Source: Alistipes sp.
Lineage (GTDB): Bacteria; Bacteroidota; Bacteroidia; Bacteroidales; Rikenellaceae
DNA: 5,805 bases
Direction of reading: 5' to 3'
Assembly (NCBI GenBank): GCA_017380275.1
Contig: JAFOEH010000189.1
Coordinates: 1 to 5,805, forward strand
Part shown: positions 5,804 through 5,805 of the stretch, piece by piece
Layout: every line of letters begins with the position of its first letter
Position numbering within the stretch: position 1 is the first letter of the stretch
Translations under genes and position numbers: made by a program
The notes under the pieces: model-generated
Told to the model about the DNA's origin: nothing
What the model saw: the letters and a program-made list of their open reading frames with translations, nothing else
Databases searched by the model: none

Positions 5804-5805
5804 CC

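Overview
The window looks like a Bacteroidota chromosome, most likely order Bacteroidales; a GC-rich member such as an Alistipes-type organism is a guess. Three things point there. Upstream regions carry the Bacteroidota -7 promoter box TAnnTTTG with no Shine-Dalgarno sequences. KsgA has the NFPYNIS form of its catalytic motif. A large lipoprotein has a lipobox signal peptide and a transglutaminase core of a kind I associate with Bacteroides relatives. Coding DNA is fairly GC-rich and intergenic DNA is sharply AT-rich. I see no mobile element, CRISPR array, tRNA or rRNA.

Layout from left to right: (1) positions 1-1284, minus strand: a TrpB2-type tryptophan synthase beta chain, cut by the left edge of the window. 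(2) 1285-1557, minus strand: its leader, which is the main discovery here. It holds a promoter box, a 16-residue leader peptide with three consecutive Trp codons (NYWWWRSLDY), an antiterminator arm that begins on the leader stop codon, and a 13-bp terminator stem. Together these form a textbook ribosome-mediated tryptophan attenuator. (3) 1558-2346, minus strand: ksgA/rsmA, the 16S rRNA dimethyladenosine transferase. (4) 2347-2434: a divergent promoter region. (5) 2435-3169, plus strand: cutC. (6) 3143-5758, minus strand: an 871-residue lipoprotein with one apparently catalytic transglutaminase-like domain, a beta-sandwich-like segment, a second transglutaminase-like domain that has lost its catalytic Cys and His, and a thioredoxin-like C-terminus. 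It converges on cutC and overlaps it by 27 bp. (7) Its promoter lies at the right edge.

The genes do not form one pathway. KsgA is housekeeping, CutC belongs to a family tied to copper homeostasis, and the lipoprotein is probably on the cell surface or in the periplasm. The strongest functional link is between the leader and trpB2. Charged tRNA-Trp is predicted to terminate transcription before trpB2, and Trp starvation to let it through. This argues that this TrpB2 works in tryptophan synthesis (or indole salvage to Trp) in this organism.
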